Positions 53,996-63,378 of a stretch of DNA of 64,000 nt are shown piece by piece. Below the pieces are notes generated by a model. That model searched no databases. It was not told where the DNA came from and saw only the letters and a list, made by a program, of their open reading frames with translations. Made by a program: the position numbers and the translations under genes. Origin of the DNA: Polaribacter butkevichii (lineage in GTDB: Bacteria > Bacteroidota > Bacteroidia > Flavobacteriales > Flavobacteriaceae). Each line of letters opens with the position of its first letter. The first letter of the stretch is position 1. The DNA is taken from assembly GCF_038024105.1 (NCBI RefSeq), contig NZ_CP150661.1, forward strand, positions 620,001 to 684,000, read 5' to 3'.

Positions 53996-55048
53996 ATGAA
54001 GAGAATAATCATATTTATTTTTGCTTTCCTATTTTTAATCTCTTGTAAAGAAGATTATCAACCTAGAGAAATCAATACAATTAACGTAAAAGAGTATCCA
54101 ATAGATAGTGTTAGCATTCGTGCAATTTATGCTATAAATGAATTTGAAGTAATGTATGCAGGTTCTAATGGTACCATCGGTTACTTTTCGGATGTGGAAA
54201 CTTCTAAATTAAAACCAATGGTATTAGATATTAAGTATCAAGATTCTATTCGCCCAAATTTTAGAAGTATCGCTTCTAACGGAAAAGCCGTTTTTGCTTT
54301 AAGTATTGCAAATCCTGCCTTATTATATCGCATATTTGATGGAAAAGCTACCTTACAATATACCGAAAATCACGAAAAAGTATTTTATGATGCCTTACAG
54401 TTTTTTGATGACAATTTACACGGAATTGCAGTGGGAGATCCTACAGAGAATTGTGCTTCTATTCTTTTAACTTCGGATGGAGGAAATACTTGGCACAAAA
54501 TTCCGTGTTCTAAATTACCCGTTTTTGATGAAGGTGAAGCTTTTTTTGCCGCCAGTAATACCAATATTAAAACTATAGGAAGTTCGGTTTGGATTGCTTC
54601 TGGAGGAAATAAAGCACGTATTTTAAAATCTGATAATTTTGGGGATACTTGGCAAGTTATTGAGACACCAATTGTGCAAGGTTCTGGGCCACAAGGAATC
54701 TATTCTATTGATTTTGTTGATAATAAAAACGGAATAGCCATTGGTGGAGATTACTCAAAACCGCTAGAGAACAAGGCAAACAAAGCGATTACAAAAGATG
54801 GTGGCCTTACTTGGACTTTAGTTGCAGATAACCAAACCCCTAATTACAAAAGCTGTGTACAATATGTACCCAACACCAATGGTAAAGAGGTTTTTGCTGT
54901 GGGTAAAACCGGAATTTCATATTCTAATAATGGCGGTTTAACTTGGGTAAATGTTAGCAAAGAAGCCTATTATTCCATTCAGTTTGTAGATAGAAATATT
55001 GCGTGGTTATCTGGTAATAACAAATTAGGAAAACTAATTTTAAAATAA
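53996..55048 (+). CDS. YCF48/BNR-repeat lipoprotein
   Basis: 350 residues. Lipobox LISC. A beta-propeller is indicated by repeated Asp-box-type motifs: TSDGGNTWHKIP, SDNFGDTWQVIE, KDGGLTWTLV and NNGGLTWVNV. Such proteins resemble plant HCF136/YCF48 but in Bacteroidota they are surface or periplasmic proteins of unknown substrate, sometimes annotated as oxidoreductases. Its divergent neighbour is the patatin gene. No catalytic residues can be named. Confidence 0.85.
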   Translation: MKRIIIFIFAFLFLISCKEDYQPREINTINVKEYPIDSVSIRAIYAINEFEVMYAGSNGTIGYFSDVETSKLKPMVLDIKYQDSIRPNFRSIASNGKAVFALSIANPALLYRIFDGKATLQYTENHEKVFYDALQFFDDNLHGIAVGDPTENCASILLTSDGGNTWHKIPCSKLPVFDEGEAFFAASNTNIKTIGSSVWIASGGNKARILKSDNFGDTWQVIETPIVQGSGPQGIYSIDFVDNKNGIAIGGDYSKPLENKANKAITKDGGLTWTLVADNQTPNYKSCVQYVPNTNGKEVFAVGKTGISYSNNGGLTWVNVSKEAYYSIQFVDRNIAWLSGNNKLGKLILK

Positions 55049-55185
55049 AAAACTACAAGGGGTATTTTTAAATTTTTATCCACTTTTTATTGGCATCATT
55101 TTTAATATTTTTTTTCAAAAAAAAAGGAGTTCATGTAGTTCAAAATCTTTACCTTTAATATACGTAATCAATCTTATTAAAAAAG

Positions 55186-55193
55186 TATATTTG
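55186..55193 (+). promoter_or_regulatory. -7 promoter box TATATTTG (and TAAATTTG at 55203)
   Basis: Both TATATTTG (55186-55193) and TAAATTTG (55203-55210) fit TAnnTTTG exactly, about 105-125 bp before the outer-membrane protein start. The long leader in between carries no recognised element. Confidence 0.5.
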
Positions 55194-55315
55194 CCGTCGA
55201 TTTAAATTTGTGGCACTACTAAATACTGCTGTCCCCTTAACAAACGGATGTAATAGTAGTATGTTTTTAGCGTTCATTTTTTTTTATAATACAAATCATT
55301 TAAAAACAATTTATT

Positions 55316-56233
55316 ATGAAACAATTAATTACAGTTTTAGCTGCTATTTTAATTAGCACAATTACTTATGGTCAGTTTCAAATTTCTGCAAGTACTGGAT
55401 ATTCTATGAGCAGTGCCGGAATGAAACTAGGAGAAAAAATTAATACGTCAGGAATCGAAAATACCTACGGAAGTTATGGTGAAGGTTTAAATTTTCAAGT
55501 AAGAGGAACCTATTATTTTACCAATAAATTTGGAATAGACTTAGCCCTTGGGTATTTAAGAGGTGCGGACAAAACCGTTTCTGAAGTTAATATCCCAAAT
55601 ACAAGTATTGATGCCATTGCAAGAGCACGTGCTTTTGGTGCAGCAACTTCTATGGTATATAAGTTTACAGATAATTTTTACGGACGTTTAGGTGCTTTGG
55701 TAAAAGTTGGGGGAAAAACAGAAGCTGTTGTGTATAGTAAATCAGTTTTTAGTGATGCACAAGCTGATGGTCAAGGATTACCTAGAGGGTCTTATTCTGA
55801 AACCAATTATGTAGAAGATTACCACGGTCATTTTCCATTAGGTGTTGTGGCTGCTTTGGGGTACGAAATAAATTTAACAAACAACCTTAACCTTTTTGTA
55901 GAAGCAGAATATTATGGCATCAGTTTAAAACGTAAAGATTCTGAAATTACAGAATTTAATACAGATATTGTTTTACCTGATGGTACAGTTGCTAAAAGTG
56001 GTTTATACACTTTAGACAACTTACCAAAACCGACTACTAATAATGAAAATAATGTTTTCTTATCAACAACATATGTAGATAAAATATCGCCTGCAGAAGC
56101 ACAAGCCCAAGAACAGGCAATTGAGGCAGGGGATTCATCTCATTCAACAGAATTATCACAAAAAGTACCTTATTCTTCTTTTGGTATTAACTTTGGTATT
56201 ACTTACAAATTTAAAAATGCCGCTAAAAAATAA
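55316..56233 (+). CDS. Outer-membrane beta-barrel protein
   Basis: 305 residues. Signal peptide KQLITVLAAILISTITYGQ. Alternating hydrophobic strands ending in aromatic residues (GLNFQVRGTYYFTNKFGIDLALGYL, FGINFGITYKF) indicate a transmembrane barrel with a C-terminal Phe-rich strand. Near 230-280 a long loop contains DKISPAEAQAQEQAIEAGD. Family not identified. A terminator follows. Confidence 0.85.
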   Translation: MKQLITVLAAILISTITYGQFQISASTGYSMSSAGMKLGEKINTSGIENTYGSYGEGLNFQVRGTYYFTNKFGIDLALGYLRGADKTVSEVNIPNTSIDAIARARAFGAATSMVYKFTDNFYGRLGALVKVGGKTEAVVYSKSVFSDAQADGQGLPRGSYSETNYVEDYHGHFPLGVVAALGYEINLTNNLNLFVEAEYYGISLKRKDSEITEFNTDIVLPDGTVAKSGLYTLDNLPKPTTNNENNVFLSTTYVDKISPAEAQAQEQAIEAGDSSHSTELSQKVPYSSFGINFGITYKFKNAAKK

Positions 56234-56250
56234 TTATTTTCACTAGTTAA

Positions 56251-56298
56251 GAATACCCAAGTGTTATAATTCGTTATAATGCTTGGGTGTTTTTTTTT
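56251..56298 (+). terminator. Terminator after the beta-barrel gene
   Basis: ATACCCAAG pairs with CTTGGGTGT, and the inner part (TTATAATTCGTTATAA) forms a second stem; a long run of T follows. Confidence 0.85.
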
Positions 56299-56330
56299 AG
56301 AACAGATTGCTCAGTTATAAGTGCTGTTTG

Positions 56331-56879
56331 CTAGGTAATTGCTAACTTCTTTTTCATTTTTTGGATGTCTAAATTTCTTAATAAGACCAATAAATTGGGA
56401 TATCTATGCTTATGATATCCTAAATCATCTATTAGAAACTCTTTAATTGCTTGCTCTTTAGACCAGTTATCCATCACCATTCTGTAAGCCGCAATAATTG
56501 TTCCTGTTCTATCAGATCCATGCCAGCAATGTACTAAAACAGGTTGTTTAGCATTTTTTATCACACGTAGTGCATTTAAAATATCTTCTTCATTTAACTG
56601 TTTAGTTTTAATAGAATGATGCACCAAATTAAAATTAAAATCTGCTGCTTTTTTGGTATTATTTCTAAGACGTCTTAAATTAAGCACCGTCTTTACTCCC
56701 ATCAATTCTATTTCTTTAAACCCTTTTTTACTGGGTTGTTCTGCTCGGTACAAACCATCATTAATCTTATAAAGGTTTTTAAAATGCTTTGAGGCTACCT
56801 TTTTTAAAGGTGTTTCTTGCGCATTATGAGTATGTACAATTCCCAAACACAGTAAAACGAGTAGTGTTAATTTTTTCAT
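56331..56879 (-). CDS. Exported dual-specificity/tyrosine phosphatase-like protein
   Basis: 182 residues with a signal peptide (KKLTLLVLLCLGIVHTHNA). The catalytic P-loop is VHCWHGSDRTG, that is Cys118 and Arg124 in CX5R. DGLYRAEQPS and GVKTVLNLR are typical of the DSP-like group. It would hydrolyse phosphate esters in the periplasm. It stands alone; the next minus-strand gene upstream begins at 57317. Confidence 0.88.
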   Translation of the reverse strand: MKKLTLLVLLCLGIVHTHNAQETPLKKVASKHFKNLYKINDGLYRAEQPSKKGFKEIELMGVKTVLNLRRLRNNTKKAADFNFNLVHHSIKTKQLNEEDILNALRVIKNAKQPVLVHCWHGSDRTGTIIAAYRMVMDNWSKEQAIKEFLIDDLGYHKHRYPNLLVLLRNLDIQKMKKKLAIT

Positions 56880-56980
56880 TCTTATTATTTTGATTGTAGT
56901 TAATCAAAAACGATGCTAAACTTGTTTTTAACATTAAATAATTTAAGTTAACAATAGCGCACCTACTATTTAAAACAAAA

Positions 56981-57008
56981 AAAAAGACAACCAAATGGTT
57001 GTCTTTTT
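56981..57008. terminator. Bidirectional hairpin
   Basis: AAAAAGACAACC pairs with GGTTGTCTTTTT around a 4-base loop. It lies 22 bp after the end of the CBU_0592-like gene read on the minus strand. Confidence 0.85.
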
Positions 57009-57029
57009 AATATTTAATTGCGTGCTATT

Positions 57030-57317
57030 TTAGTATCTAAAAAAACGCTTTGTAATTACTTTATGATGATTAAAAACACGTTCTTTTCTTTTGGTTCTGT
57101 ATAAAGTAAACGTTGCCATTACACTCCATATTAAATTAGATACAAAAGACGGTATGGCATTATAATAATAACAATTAATAGCTATTAAAAGGGCTCCAAA
57201 TAAATTTAAATATTTAGAATAATTTACATATTTATTGTTTTCTACGAGTGTTAACCCGTAAGCAAGAATTAAAAAGCCCGATCCAGACCATCCTAATACA
57301 TCAATTAACAATTTCAT
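57030..57317 (-). CDS. CBU_0592-like small membrane protein
   Basis: 95 residues with three membrane helices (about 5-22, 36-50, 55-74) and a basic tail (YRTKRKERVFNHHK). LGWSGSGFLILAYGL and YLNLFGALLIAINCYYY match the CBU_0592 type. Function unknown. Monocistronic between two hairpins. Confidence 0.82.
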   Translation of the reverse strand: MKLLIDVLGWSGSGFLILAYGLTLVENNKYVNYSKYLNLFGALLIAINCYYYNAIPSFVSNLIWSVMATFTLYRTKRKERVFNHHKVITKRFFRY

Positions 57318-57441
57318 TTCTTTTAATTTTTATCAATAATTGTGATTGTAACATGCCGCAAATTTGCAGCAACACAATAAATATTTTATGATAAAAAAGC
57401 AGCTATAAATGGTAATTTTTGGCCGTTATATAAAAAGAAAA

Positions 57442-58305
57442 TTAAAATCGATTTCTAAACTCTTTAGGCGTAATGGTTTGATGTTTTTTAAAAAATTTTA
57501 CAAAATTAGTAGGTTCCTCAAAACCCAGTGTATATCCTATTTCTTTTACACTATCAGTGGTATGTATAAGCAATCGTTTGGCTTCTAATAAGATTCTGGC
57601 ATCTATCATTTGTTTTGGTGTAATTGCCATTATTTTTAAAGTTGCACTACTTAAACGCTTTTGAGTAACATTTAATTGAAGTGCATATTTGCTAACCGAT
57701 TTTTGTTCTTTAAAATGTTTATCTAGCAAGTCTCTAAAGTTAATAACGCATTCTAAATCTGTTCCTTTATTAATTTGTGTGCTATTTTGATTTTGTCGTT
57801 CTCTTTCTGATAAAAGCAACAAATTTTGAAGATAATTTCTAAGAATATCCGATTGATAATTATCTGAATTGGTTGTTAATTCTGTTTCTATTAAGTTAAA
57901 AAAACTAGTAAAAATAGGCGTTAAATCATGTACTTCAATGGTAGAAATGGTGTATAAATCATTAAAAAGCATACTACTTCTTAAAAACTTAGTATCATAA
58001 TCCGTTTTACAAAAAAAGTTATCTGTAAATAAAAGCGCAATGCCTTCTATAGGCTCTGAAGCATCAAAACATTGCACGCTGTTTTTATCAACGAATAAGA
58101 TAGAATTTGGTTGTATTTTAATAGGATTAAAATCTACGATATGTGTAGGGCTTCCTTTTTTAAACCATATAATTTGATAAAAATCTGCTCTGTGTGGTAT
58201 CGTTAAATCATCAAAATAATTGGTATATAATTCTGCTAAGTTTACAAGCTCAAATTCATGAGGTAATCCTTTTTTAAAAACATATTTTTTAATTTCCGAA
58301 ATCAC
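57442..58305 (-). CDS. AraC-family transcriptional regulator
   Basis: 287 residues: an N-terminal cupin-like sensing domain (about 20-150, with PHRADFYQIIWF and NSILFVDKNSVQCF) and a C-terminal double helix-turn-helix (about 195-287) with LSSATLKIMAITPKQMIDARILLEAKRLL and IGYTLGFEEPTNFVKFFKKHQTITPKEFRNRF. It lies upstream of and divergent from the HYC_CC_PP-CusA operon and could regulate it, which is inference. Confidence 0.92.
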   Translation of the reverse strand: MISEIKKYVFKKGLPHEFELVNLAELYTNYFDDLTIPHRADFYQIIWFKKGSPTHIVDFNPIKIQPNSILFVDKNSVQCFDASEPIEGIALLFTDNFFCKTDYDTKFLRSSMLFNDLYTISTIEVHDLTPIFTSFFNLIETELTTNSDNYQSDILRNYLQNLLLLSERERQNQNSTQINKGTDLECVINFRDLLDKHFKEQKSVSKYALQLNVTQKRLSSATLKIMAITPKQMIDARILLEAKRLLIHTTDSVKEIGYTLGFEEPTNFVKFFKKHQTITPKEFRNRF

Positions 58306-58329
58306 TTTTTAAATCATTAATTACGATAA

Positions 58330-58337
58330 CAAATGTA
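58330..58337 (-). promoter_or_regulatory. -7 promoter box TACATTTG for the AraC-family gene
   Basis: On the minus strand TACATTTG fits TAnnTTTG exactly, 24 bp before the AraC-family start. Confidence 0.5.
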
Positions 58338-58488
58338 TGTTATTTTGAATCAAAAAAAATAATTGTTTTTTGTTAATAGAACCAATATTAGAGAGACTTA
58401 CCATTAATCTAAAATTTAATTTTAGTATCTTAAATTTAAAAAAGATATTTAATTAACACAATTTTAAATACTTCTTAGAAATAATTCT

Positions 58489-58496
58489 TAAATTTG
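58489..58496 (+). promoter_or_regulatory. -7 promoter box TAAATTTG for the metal-efflux operon
   Basis: TAAATTTG fits TAnnTTTG exactly and lies 9 bp before the ATG of the first gene of the efflux operon. Confidence 0.5.
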
Positions 58497-58505
58497 TATT
58501 TAATT

Positions 58506-58919
58506 ATGAAACAAGTATCCCATAAAATAATGTCTTTTGTTATGGCAATTGTAGTGTTATTCTCTACAATGTCTTTTACTGTGAGCATGCATTATTGTGG
58601 AGAAACTTTAGTAGAAACTGCTATGTTTCATAAAGCAGAAGGTTGCGGCATGGAAATGCAAAAACCTGCCACCAAAGATTGTTCAATTACAAAAAAAGAT
58701 TGCTGTAATGATGAACAAATAGTTGTAGATGGTCAAGACGAATTACAACTACAAGTAGATACTATTTCTTTTGAACAACAACTTTTTATAGCTTCATTTG
58801 TTTACACGTATATCAACCTTTTTGAAGGTTTAGAAAATAATGTATCTTCATACGAAGAATATCGATCACCTCTCATAGACAAAGAACTCTTTAAGCTAGA
58901 CGAGACTTATTTAATCTGA
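58506..58919 (+). CDS. HYC_CC_PP family protein
   Basis: 137 residues from ATG 58506 (a TTG at 58494 lies inside the promoter box). It begins with a hydrophobic leader (MKQVSHKIMSFVMAIVVLFSTMSFTV). The HYC motif (SMHYCGETL) and CC (KKDCCNDEQ) are clear. The family is found next to heavy-metal RND pumps in Bacteroidota; the Cys/His content suggests metal binding in the periplasm, which is inference. It is the first gene of the operon; the CusA-like gene follows after about 110 bp. Confidence 0.87.
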   Translation: MKQVSHKIMSFVMAIVVLFSTMSFTVSMHYCGETLVETAMFHKAEGCGMEMQKPATKDCSITKKDCCNDEQIVVDGQDELQLQVDTISFEQQLFIASFVYTYINLFEGLENNVSSYEEYRSPLIDKELFKLDETYLI

Positions 58920-59028
58920 TTTTTTTAACAATAGTATGTTTTATCCTGTGATGTATTTCATTAGGATAATTTCTTGTATTCGATGTTTTTCTAACATCAC
59001 TTTCTAATTGTTTTAAATATCAGGCTTT

Positions 59029-62000
59029 ATGCTAAATAAGATTATTAAATATTTAATAGAAAATAAAATCGTAGCGGTTTTATTATTGGTCCTTTTTATA
59101 GGATGGGGAACTGTAAACGCTCCTTTTAATTGGGATACTGGTTTTTTACCAAGTAATCCTGTGGCTGTAGATGCCATTCCGGATATTGGCGAAAACCAAC
59201 AAATTGTATTTACAAAATGGGATGGTCGTTCTCCACAAGATATAGAAGATCAAATAACCTATCCGCTCACCTCTTCTCTATTGGGTATTCCAGGAGTAAA
59301 AACCATTCGTAGTTCATCGATGTTTGGTTTCTCTAGTATTTATATCATTTTTGAAGAAGACATTGAGTTTTATTGGAGCAGAAGTAGAATTTTAGAAAAA
59401 CTAAACTCCTTACCTAGCAATTTATTACCAGACGGAATTAACCCTACTTTAGGACCAGATGCCACAGGATTAGGGCAGATTTATTGGTACACTTTAGAAG
59501 GCCGTGATAAAGATGGAAACGTAACTGGTGGTTGGGATTTACAAGAATTACGCAGCATACAAGATTACTATGTAAAATATGGTTTGTCTTCTGCTAGTGG
59601 TGTATCCGAAGTGGCTTCTATTGGTGGTTATGTACAAGAATATCAAATTGATGTGAATCCAGAACTGATGCGCCAATACAATATTGGGTTAAACCAAGTT
59701 GTAAAAGCCGTTAAAGACAGTAATAAAGATATTGGCGCACAGACTTTAGAAATCAATAAAGTTGAATATTTAGTCCGTGGTTTAGGCTATGTAAAATCTA
59801 TTGAAGATATAGAAAATGCAGTGGTTACTTCTAAAGATTTTACGGCTATTAAAATTAAAGATATTGCCAAAGTAACTTTAGGTCCTGCCGCTAGACGCGG
59901 GATATTAGACAAAGAAGGTGCAGAAGTTGTTGGTGGTGTTGTAGTGGCAAGATATGGTGCAAACCCTATGGAAGTAATTACGAATGTAAAAGCCCAAATA
60001 GAAGAATTAAAAGGAGGTTTACCTTCTAAAGTTTTAGCAGACGGACGTACATCGCAATTAACAATCGTTCCTTTTTATGATCGATCAGAATTAATTGTAG
60101 AAACTTTAGACACGCTTAGTGAAGCATTGACTCTTGAAATCTTAATTACTATTTTGGTAATTATTGTGATGGTTTTTAATTTAAGAGCTTCTATTTTAAT
60201 TTCTGGCTTGTTACCTGTAGCTATTTTAATGGTGTTTGTAACCATGAAACTCTTTAATGTGGACGCCAATATTGTGGCATTATCTGGTATTGCCATCGCT
60301 ATTGGTACCATGGTTGATGTTGGCGTTATTCTCGCCGAAAACATGATTCGCCATCTCGACGAGGAAAGTGAAAAGTGGAAAGTGAAGAGTGAAAAGGTAA
60401 AAGTGGAAAGTGAAAATGAACGCGATAATGTCATTCCGACAGAACGAGGTACGGGTGGCGAGGAATCTCAGAACAACAAACTATCTATAAACGAAGTTAT
60501 TTACAACGCTACTGCAGAAGTTTCTGGTGCTATTTTAACTGCGGTTTTAACAACTATTATCAGTTTTGTGCCTGTATTTACAATGATTGGTGCCGAGGGT
60601 AAATTGTTTAGACCTTTAGCGTTTACAAAAACAATGGCGTTATCAGCGTCTTTAGTGATTGCTTTGTTTATAATTCCGCCTTTAGCAGCTTTTTTATTCC
60701 GTAAAACAACGCTAAAAAACTCGTTTAAATACATTGTAAGTGGTGTTTTAATTCTTGCTGGAATTGTAATTGTTATAAGTGGACATTATTTAGGTCTTAT
60801 AGTAATCGCTTTCGGAATTTCTGCCTTATTAGGTGTTTTAGGAAAGCTAGATGCTAAAAAAGTCAATCTCCTTAATATCATTATTTCATCAATTGCCATT
60901 GTATTTCTATTGGCAGAATATTGGAGACCTTTAGGTTTTAATCGTAGTATTTTTATCAACCTTATTTTTGTGGCTATTATTTGCTTCGGAATTTTAGGAA
61001 TATTCTCAATTTTCAGAAAATATTACGGACAAATTTTACAATGGGCTTTGGCGAACAAAATGTTGTTTTTAATGATTCCGATAACGGTTCTTATTTCTGG
61101 AATATACATTATGAAAAACACAGGTAAAGAGTTTATGCCTTCTTTAAATGAAGGTTCTTTTCTACTAATGCCAACATCTTTGCCACATGCTGGTGTAGCA
61201 GAAAACAAACGTGTGTTACAGCAATTAGATATGGCGGTTGCTACCATTCCGGAAATTGAAACGGTGGTTGGTAAAGCTGGTAGAACAGAGTCTTCTTTAG
61301 ATCCTGCGCCTTTATCGATGTACGAAAACATGATTCAGTATAAACCGGAATACATGCGTAATTCCGAAGGAAAAAGACAACGCTATAAAGTAAATGCGGA
61401 TGGTTTGTTTGAGTTAAAAACAAATGTCATTCCTTTCGAAATCAAGAATAAAGCGAGAAACATCTCGACTGCGCTCGATGTGACAAATAATATAAATGCT
61501 AATGACTTATTAGAATCGAAAATGAATGTCATTCCGACAGAGCAAGGAACGAGCGACGAGGAATCTCATAATCCTGCTAATAACAACAAAACAAAACGTT
61601 TTACTGCTGACGGAACATCTGTTGAAAACTCTCAATTAATAGAAGACAACGACGGAGAATTCTTTAGAAACTGGCGACCAGAAATTAAAAGTCCAGATGA
61701 TATTTGGAAAGAAATTATTAAAGTTACCAAATTACCCGGTGTTACTTCTGCCCCAAAATTACAACCTATAGAAACCCGATTGGTGATGCTACAAACAGGT
61801 ATGCGCGCACCCATGGGAATTAAAGTAAAAGGACAAGATTTAAAACAAATTGAAGCTTTTGGTTTAGAGTTAGAACGCTTTTTAAAACAAGCGGAAGGCG
61901 TTAAAATAGAAGCTGTTTTTGCGGATAGAATTGTTGGTAAACCTTATTTATTAATAGACATTGATAGAGAAAAAATAGCACGTTATGGCATTTCTATAGA

Positions 62001-62985
62001 GGATGTACAAAGTGTACTAAAAGTTGCCATTGGTGGTATGTCTTTAACCCAAACGGTTGAAGGTAGAGAACGTTATGGCGTTAGAGTGCGTTATCCTAGA
62101 GAATTACGTGGCAATCCAGAAGACATAAAAGACATTTATATTCCTGTAGAAAAAGGGAACCCTGTACCTTTAAGTGAATTAGCGACTATTAAATATGAAC
62201 AAGGTCCGCAAGTGATAAAAAGTGAAGACACTTTTTTAGTGGGCTATGTTTTGTTTGATAAAATAGACGGTTTTGCAGAAGTTGATGTGGTTGAAAATGC
62301 ACAAGCTTTATTTCAACAAAAAATAGATTCAGGAGAATTAACGGTTCCAAAAGGGATCAGTTATAAATTTACGGGTACTTATGAGAACCAACTAAGAGCA
62401 GAAAAAACATTAGCAGTTGTGGTGCCTTTAGCATTGGCTATTATTTTCTTGATACTGTATTTTCAGTTTAAATCTGTTACTACCTCATTAATGGTATTTA
62501 CGGGAATTGCCGTGGCATTTGCAGGTGGTTTTATTATGATTTGGTTGTATGGACAAGATTGGTTCTTCAATTTTAGCTTCTTTGGTGAGAATATGCGAGA
62601 TCTTTTCAATATGAAAACCATCAATTTAAGTGTTGCCGTTTGGGTTGGTTTTATTGCCTTATTCGGAATTGCAACAGACGATGGAGTTGTCATGGCAACT
62701 TACTTAACTCAGACTTTTGATCGTGAAAAACCATCAGATAAAATAAGCATTAGAGTTGCTGCATTAGAAGCCGCTAAGAAACGTATCCGTCCGTGTTTAA
62801 TGACATCAGTAACTACTATTTTGGCATTATTACCCGTTTTAACATCCACAGGAAAAGGAAGTGATATTATGATTCCGATGGCTATACCGATTTTTGGAGG
62901 AATGGTTATAGACATTACCTCCTACTTTATCGTGCCGGTTTTATATAGCTGGAGAGAAGAAATGAAGTTAAAAGTGAAAAACTAA
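59029..62985 (+). CDS. CusA/CzcA-type heavy-metal RND efflux pump with in-frame repeat insertions
   Basis: 1318 residues against about 1040 in E. coli CusA. Standard features: start NKIVAVLLLVLFIGWG; the RND loop with DAIPDIGENQQIVFTKWDGRSPQDIEDQITYP; GIAIAIGTMVDVGVILAENM; and C-terminal GIATDDGVVMATYL with MIPMAIPIFGGM. Four to five extra helices near residues 555-665 are normal for this group. Two further stretches, about 446-483 (SEKWKVKSEKVKVESENE then VIPTERGTGGEES) and about 800-850 (VIPFEIKNKARNISTALD, then VIPTEQGTSDEES), are translated interspersed repeats. The pump probably exports Cu or Zn/Co/Cd with a TolC partner; the membrane-fusion gene is not in view. Confidence 0.92.
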   Translation: MLNKIIKYLIENKIVAVLLLVLFIGWGTVNAPFNWDTGFLPSNPVAVDAIPDIGENQQIVFTKWDGRSPQDIEDQITYPLTSSLLGIPGVKTIRSSSMFGFSSIYIIFEEDIEFYWSRSRILEKLNSLPSNLLPDGINPTLGPDATGLGQIYWYTLEGRDKDGNVTGGWDLQELRSIQDYYVKYGLSSASGVSEVASIGGYVQEYQIDVNPELMRQYNIGLNQVVKAVKDSNKDIGAQTLEINKVEYLVRGLGYVKSIEDIENAVVTSKDFTAIKIKDIAKVTLGPAARRGILDKEGAEVVGGVVVARYGANPMEVITNVKAQIEELKGGLPSKVLADGRTSQLTIVPFYDRSELIVETLDTLSEALTLEILITILVIIVMVFNLRASILISGLLPVAILMVFVTMKLFNVDANIVALSGIAIAIGTMVDVGVILAENMIRHLDEESEKWKVKSEKVKVESENERDNVIPTERGTGGEESQNNKLSINEVIYNATAEVSGAILTAVLTTIISFVPVFTMIGAEGKLFRPLAFTKTMALSASLVIALFIIPPLAAFLFRKTTLKNSFKYIVSGVLILAGIVIVISGHYLGLIVIAFGISALLGVLGKLDAKKVNLLNIIISSIAIVFLLAEYWRPLGFNRSIFINLIFVAIICFGILGIFSIFRKYYGQILQWALANKMLFLMIPITVLISGIYIMKNTGKEFMPSLNEGSFLLMPTSLPHAGVAENKRVLQQLDMAVATIPEIETVVGKAGRTESSLDPAPLSMYENMIQYKPEYMRNSEGKRQRYKVNADGLFELKTNVIPFEIKNKARNISTALDVTNNINANDLLESKMNVIPTEQGTSDEESHNPANNNKTKRFTADGTSVENSQLIEDNDGEFFRNWRPEIKSPDDIWKEIIKVTKLPGVTSAPKLQPIETRLVMLQTGMRAPMGIKVKGQDLKQIEAFGLELERFLKQAEGVKIEAVFADRIVGKPYLLIDIDREKIARYGISIEDVQSVLKVAIGGMSLTQTVEGRERYGVRVRYPRELRGNPEDIKDIYIPVEKGNPVPLSELATIKYEQGPQVIKSEDTFLVGYVLFDKIDGFAEVDVVENAQALFQQKIDSGELTVPKGISYKFTGTYENQLRAEKTLAVVVPLALAIIFLILYFQFKSVTTSLMVFTGIAVAFAGGFIMIWLYGQDWFFNFSFFGENMRDLFNMKTINLSVAVWVGFIALFGIATDDGVVMATYLTQTFDREKPSDKISIRVAALEAAKKRIRPCLMTSVTTILALLPVLTSTGKGSDIMIPMAIPIFGGMVIDITSYFIVPVLYSWREEMKLKVKN
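60365..60470 (+). repeat. Repeats inserted in frame in the CusA gene, site 1
   Basis: A purine-rich run of AGTGAAAAG-like units (60365-60418) is followed by a palindrome-family repeat GTCATTCCGACAGAACGAGG to GAGGAATCTC (60430-60470). Both also occur outside genes (AGTGAAAAG at 62970-63022; the same GTCATTCCGA...GAATCTC type at 12665-12702 in reverse). The reading frame stays open. Confidence 0.85.
61426..61568 (+). repeat. Repeats inserted in frame in the CusA gene, site 2
   Basis: Two units: 61426-61484 (GTCATTCCTTTCGAAATC to CTCGACTGCGCTCGATGTGAC) and 61528-61568 (GTCATTCCGACAGAGCAAGG to GAGGAATCTC). The second is a close relative of the unit at 60430-60470. They encode VIPFEIKNKARN... and VIPTEQGTSDEES. 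Confidence 0.85.
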
Positions 62986-63002
62986 TAATGAAAAGTTAAA
63001 AG

Positions 63003-63022
63003 TGAAAAGTGAAAAACTAAAA
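63003..63022. repeat. Left arm of a 20-bp inverted repeat flanking the four-helix-bundle gene
   Basis: TGAAAAGTGAAAAACTAAAA here is found exactly in reverse complement at 63416-63435. It ends 3 bases before the four-helix-bundle start codon. Confidence 0.85.
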
Positions 63023-63024
63023 TT

Positions 63025-63378
63025 ATGGCTAAAAGTATTTTAAAAGATAAAAGTTATGCCTTTGCTATTTTAATTGTGAAATTATCTCAGTTACTAGTTA
63101 CAGAAAAAAAGGAGTATGTGTTAAGTAAACAACTCTTAAGAAGCGGTACCGCTATTGGTGCATTAATTCGTGAGGCGGAATTTGCACAGAGTAAAGCTGA
63201 TTTTATTCATAAAATGAGTATCTCTCTTAAAGAAGCAAATGAAACTTTGTATTGGATAGATTTATTAAAAGACACAAATTATATTGATAAACAACAACAT
63301 GAAAATCATTATCAATTAAATAAAGAATTGGTAGCTATGTTGGTTAGTTCCATAAAAACATCAAAATCTAGATTGTAA
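63025..63378 (+). CDS. Four-helix-bundle protein (23S rRNA intervening-sequence family)
   Basis: 117 residues. KSYAFAILIVKLSQLLVTEKKEYVLSKQLLRSGTAIGALIREAEFAQSK is the family signature, with four predicted helices and no membrane segment. First seen inside rRNA intervening sequences and often in many genomic copies, with unknown molecular role. Here it sits in the metal-efflux operon and has no clear link to metals. It is flanked by an exact 20-bp inverted repeat. Its stop overlaps the next start by one base (TAATG). Confidence 0.88.
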   Translation: MAKSILKDKSYAFAILIVKLSQLLVTEKKEYVLSKQLLRSGTAIGALIREAEFAQSKADFIHKMSISLKEANETLYWIDLLKDTNYIDKQQHENHYQLNKELVAMLVSSIKTSKSRL

